64,000 nt of DNA from CALXVA01 sp944392465 (GTDB lineage: Bacteria; Bacillota; Clostridia; TANB77; CAG-508), in NCBI GenBank assembly GCA_963931155.1, contig OZ006978.1, forward strand, positions 682,001 through 746,000. Direction: 5' to 3'. A model generated the notes under the pieces. The model was not told the DNA's origin. It did no database searches and saw nothing but the letters and a program-made list of their open reading frames with translations. The position numbers and the translations under genes are program-made. Below, in pieces: positions 63,757-64,000 of this stretch (within the stretch, counting starts at the first letter, position 1; each line of letters starts with the position of its first letter).

Positions 63757-63999
63757 TTAAGCACTTTTATCTTCTGTAGAAAAGTCAACTCCAAAAATTT
63801 CTTTACCAATTAAATATTTTTCAACATTCTTATTTTCAGAGTTTTCAAATTCACTATCTACATCAACATAGTATTGCATTGTAATTGTAATATCTGAATG
63901 ACCTAATATCTTCTTTAAAACTGCAGGTGCAATTTTTGCTTCAGCACATCTTGTTGCAAATGTGCCTCTTAACATATGCGTATGAAGATCAGTCTTTTG
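63757..63999 (-). CDS. Tyrosine recombinase/integrase, C-terminal end (gene continues past the window)
   Basis: The last 81 codons of a phage- or ICE-type integrase. The catalytic box HMLRGTFATR gives His and Arg of HxxR (the usual HTF is GTF here), LGHSDITITMQYY gives the second His and the nucleophile tyrosine, and VDVDSEF follows as in Tn916/phage-type integrases. The rest lies beyond the right edge, so a mobile element probably begins or ends here. The short acidic tail after the tyrosine is ~35 residues. Confidence 0.88.
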   Translation of the reverse strand, partial: QKTDLHTHMLRGTFATRCAEAKIAPAVLKKILGHSDITITMQYYVDVDSEFENSENKNVEKYLIGKEIFGVDFSTEDKSA

Positions 64000-64000
64000 A

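Overview
The window is AT-rich DNA from a Bacillota organism, most like an uncultured gut Clostridia-type lineage. Evidence: strong AGGAGG-type ribosome sites, sigma-A promoters (TTGACA-17-TATAAT), CCA-encoded tRNAs, an rpsU gene, a Spo0E-like protein, LPXTG anchoring, DacF-type carboxypeptidase, paired M16 peptidases like YmfF/YmfH, and cohesin/dockerin modules. The species cannot be named from sequence alone.

Layout, left to right. (1) 1-5190, minus: a giant SpaA/Cna_B-repeat surface protein that runs off the left edge and carries an N-terminal frameshift. (2) 5712-8407, minus: a three-gene operon (Ig-like membrane protein, PF06541-type membrane protein, receiver-GGDEF protein). (3) 8816-13156, minus: a thioester-domain adhesin with five repeat domains. 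(4) 13504-13971: tRNA-Gly and two tRNA-Cys, then a structured dispersed repeat and a GC-richer small membrane gene. (5) 14657-16472: cytidine deaminase and a D,D-carboxypeptidase. (6) 16535-32210, minus: a type IV secretion-like operon running from three VirB2/TrbC-like pilins through PrgI (VirB3-like), a membrane-anchored VirB4-N-like protein, VirB4 ATPase, VirB6/TrbL-like channel, a VirB8-like protein, a three-domain wall hydrolase, a second bitopic protein and an unknown acidic protein. No coupling protein, relaxase or other DNA-processing gene is present. (7) 32447-49246: a second GC-rich membrane gene and repeat copy, then housekeeping genes (Spo0E-like, M16 pair, rpsU, GH25-LysM lysozyme, cysteine synthase, metallophosphoesterase, UDP-sugar pyrophosphorylase, degenerate YgjP-like protein, dGTPase, ATP-cone fragment, Crp/Fnr regulator, DUF2207 protein, M18 aminopeptidase). 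(8) 49292-60797, minus: a surface-protein locus with a sortase-anchored cohesin, a frameshift-split PKD/Ig protein, a dockerin-Ig protein, and a 1561-residue paralogue with five near-identical 279-bp tandem repeats. (9) 61093-63999: M14 carboxypeptidase, MFS transporter and the 3' end of a tyrosine recombinase.

The main synthesis is regulatory. The promoters of all four giant surface-protein transcription units and of the pilin/type IV secretion operon carry an upstream array of GTAATAT/ATATTAC half-sites, mostly at 11-bp (or 22-bp) spacing, 71-84 bp above the predicted -35 box. Four of the five also carry a TTACGG element 28-31 bp from the array. The Crp/Fnr gene has the same array nearer its own promoter. 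This suggests one regulon coupling a DNA-processing-free secretion machine with adhesins and a cohesin-dockerin surface complex. Three surface or exported genes (1-5190, 44891-46801, 50092-53296) carry frameshifts, which may be phase variation, decay or sequence error.
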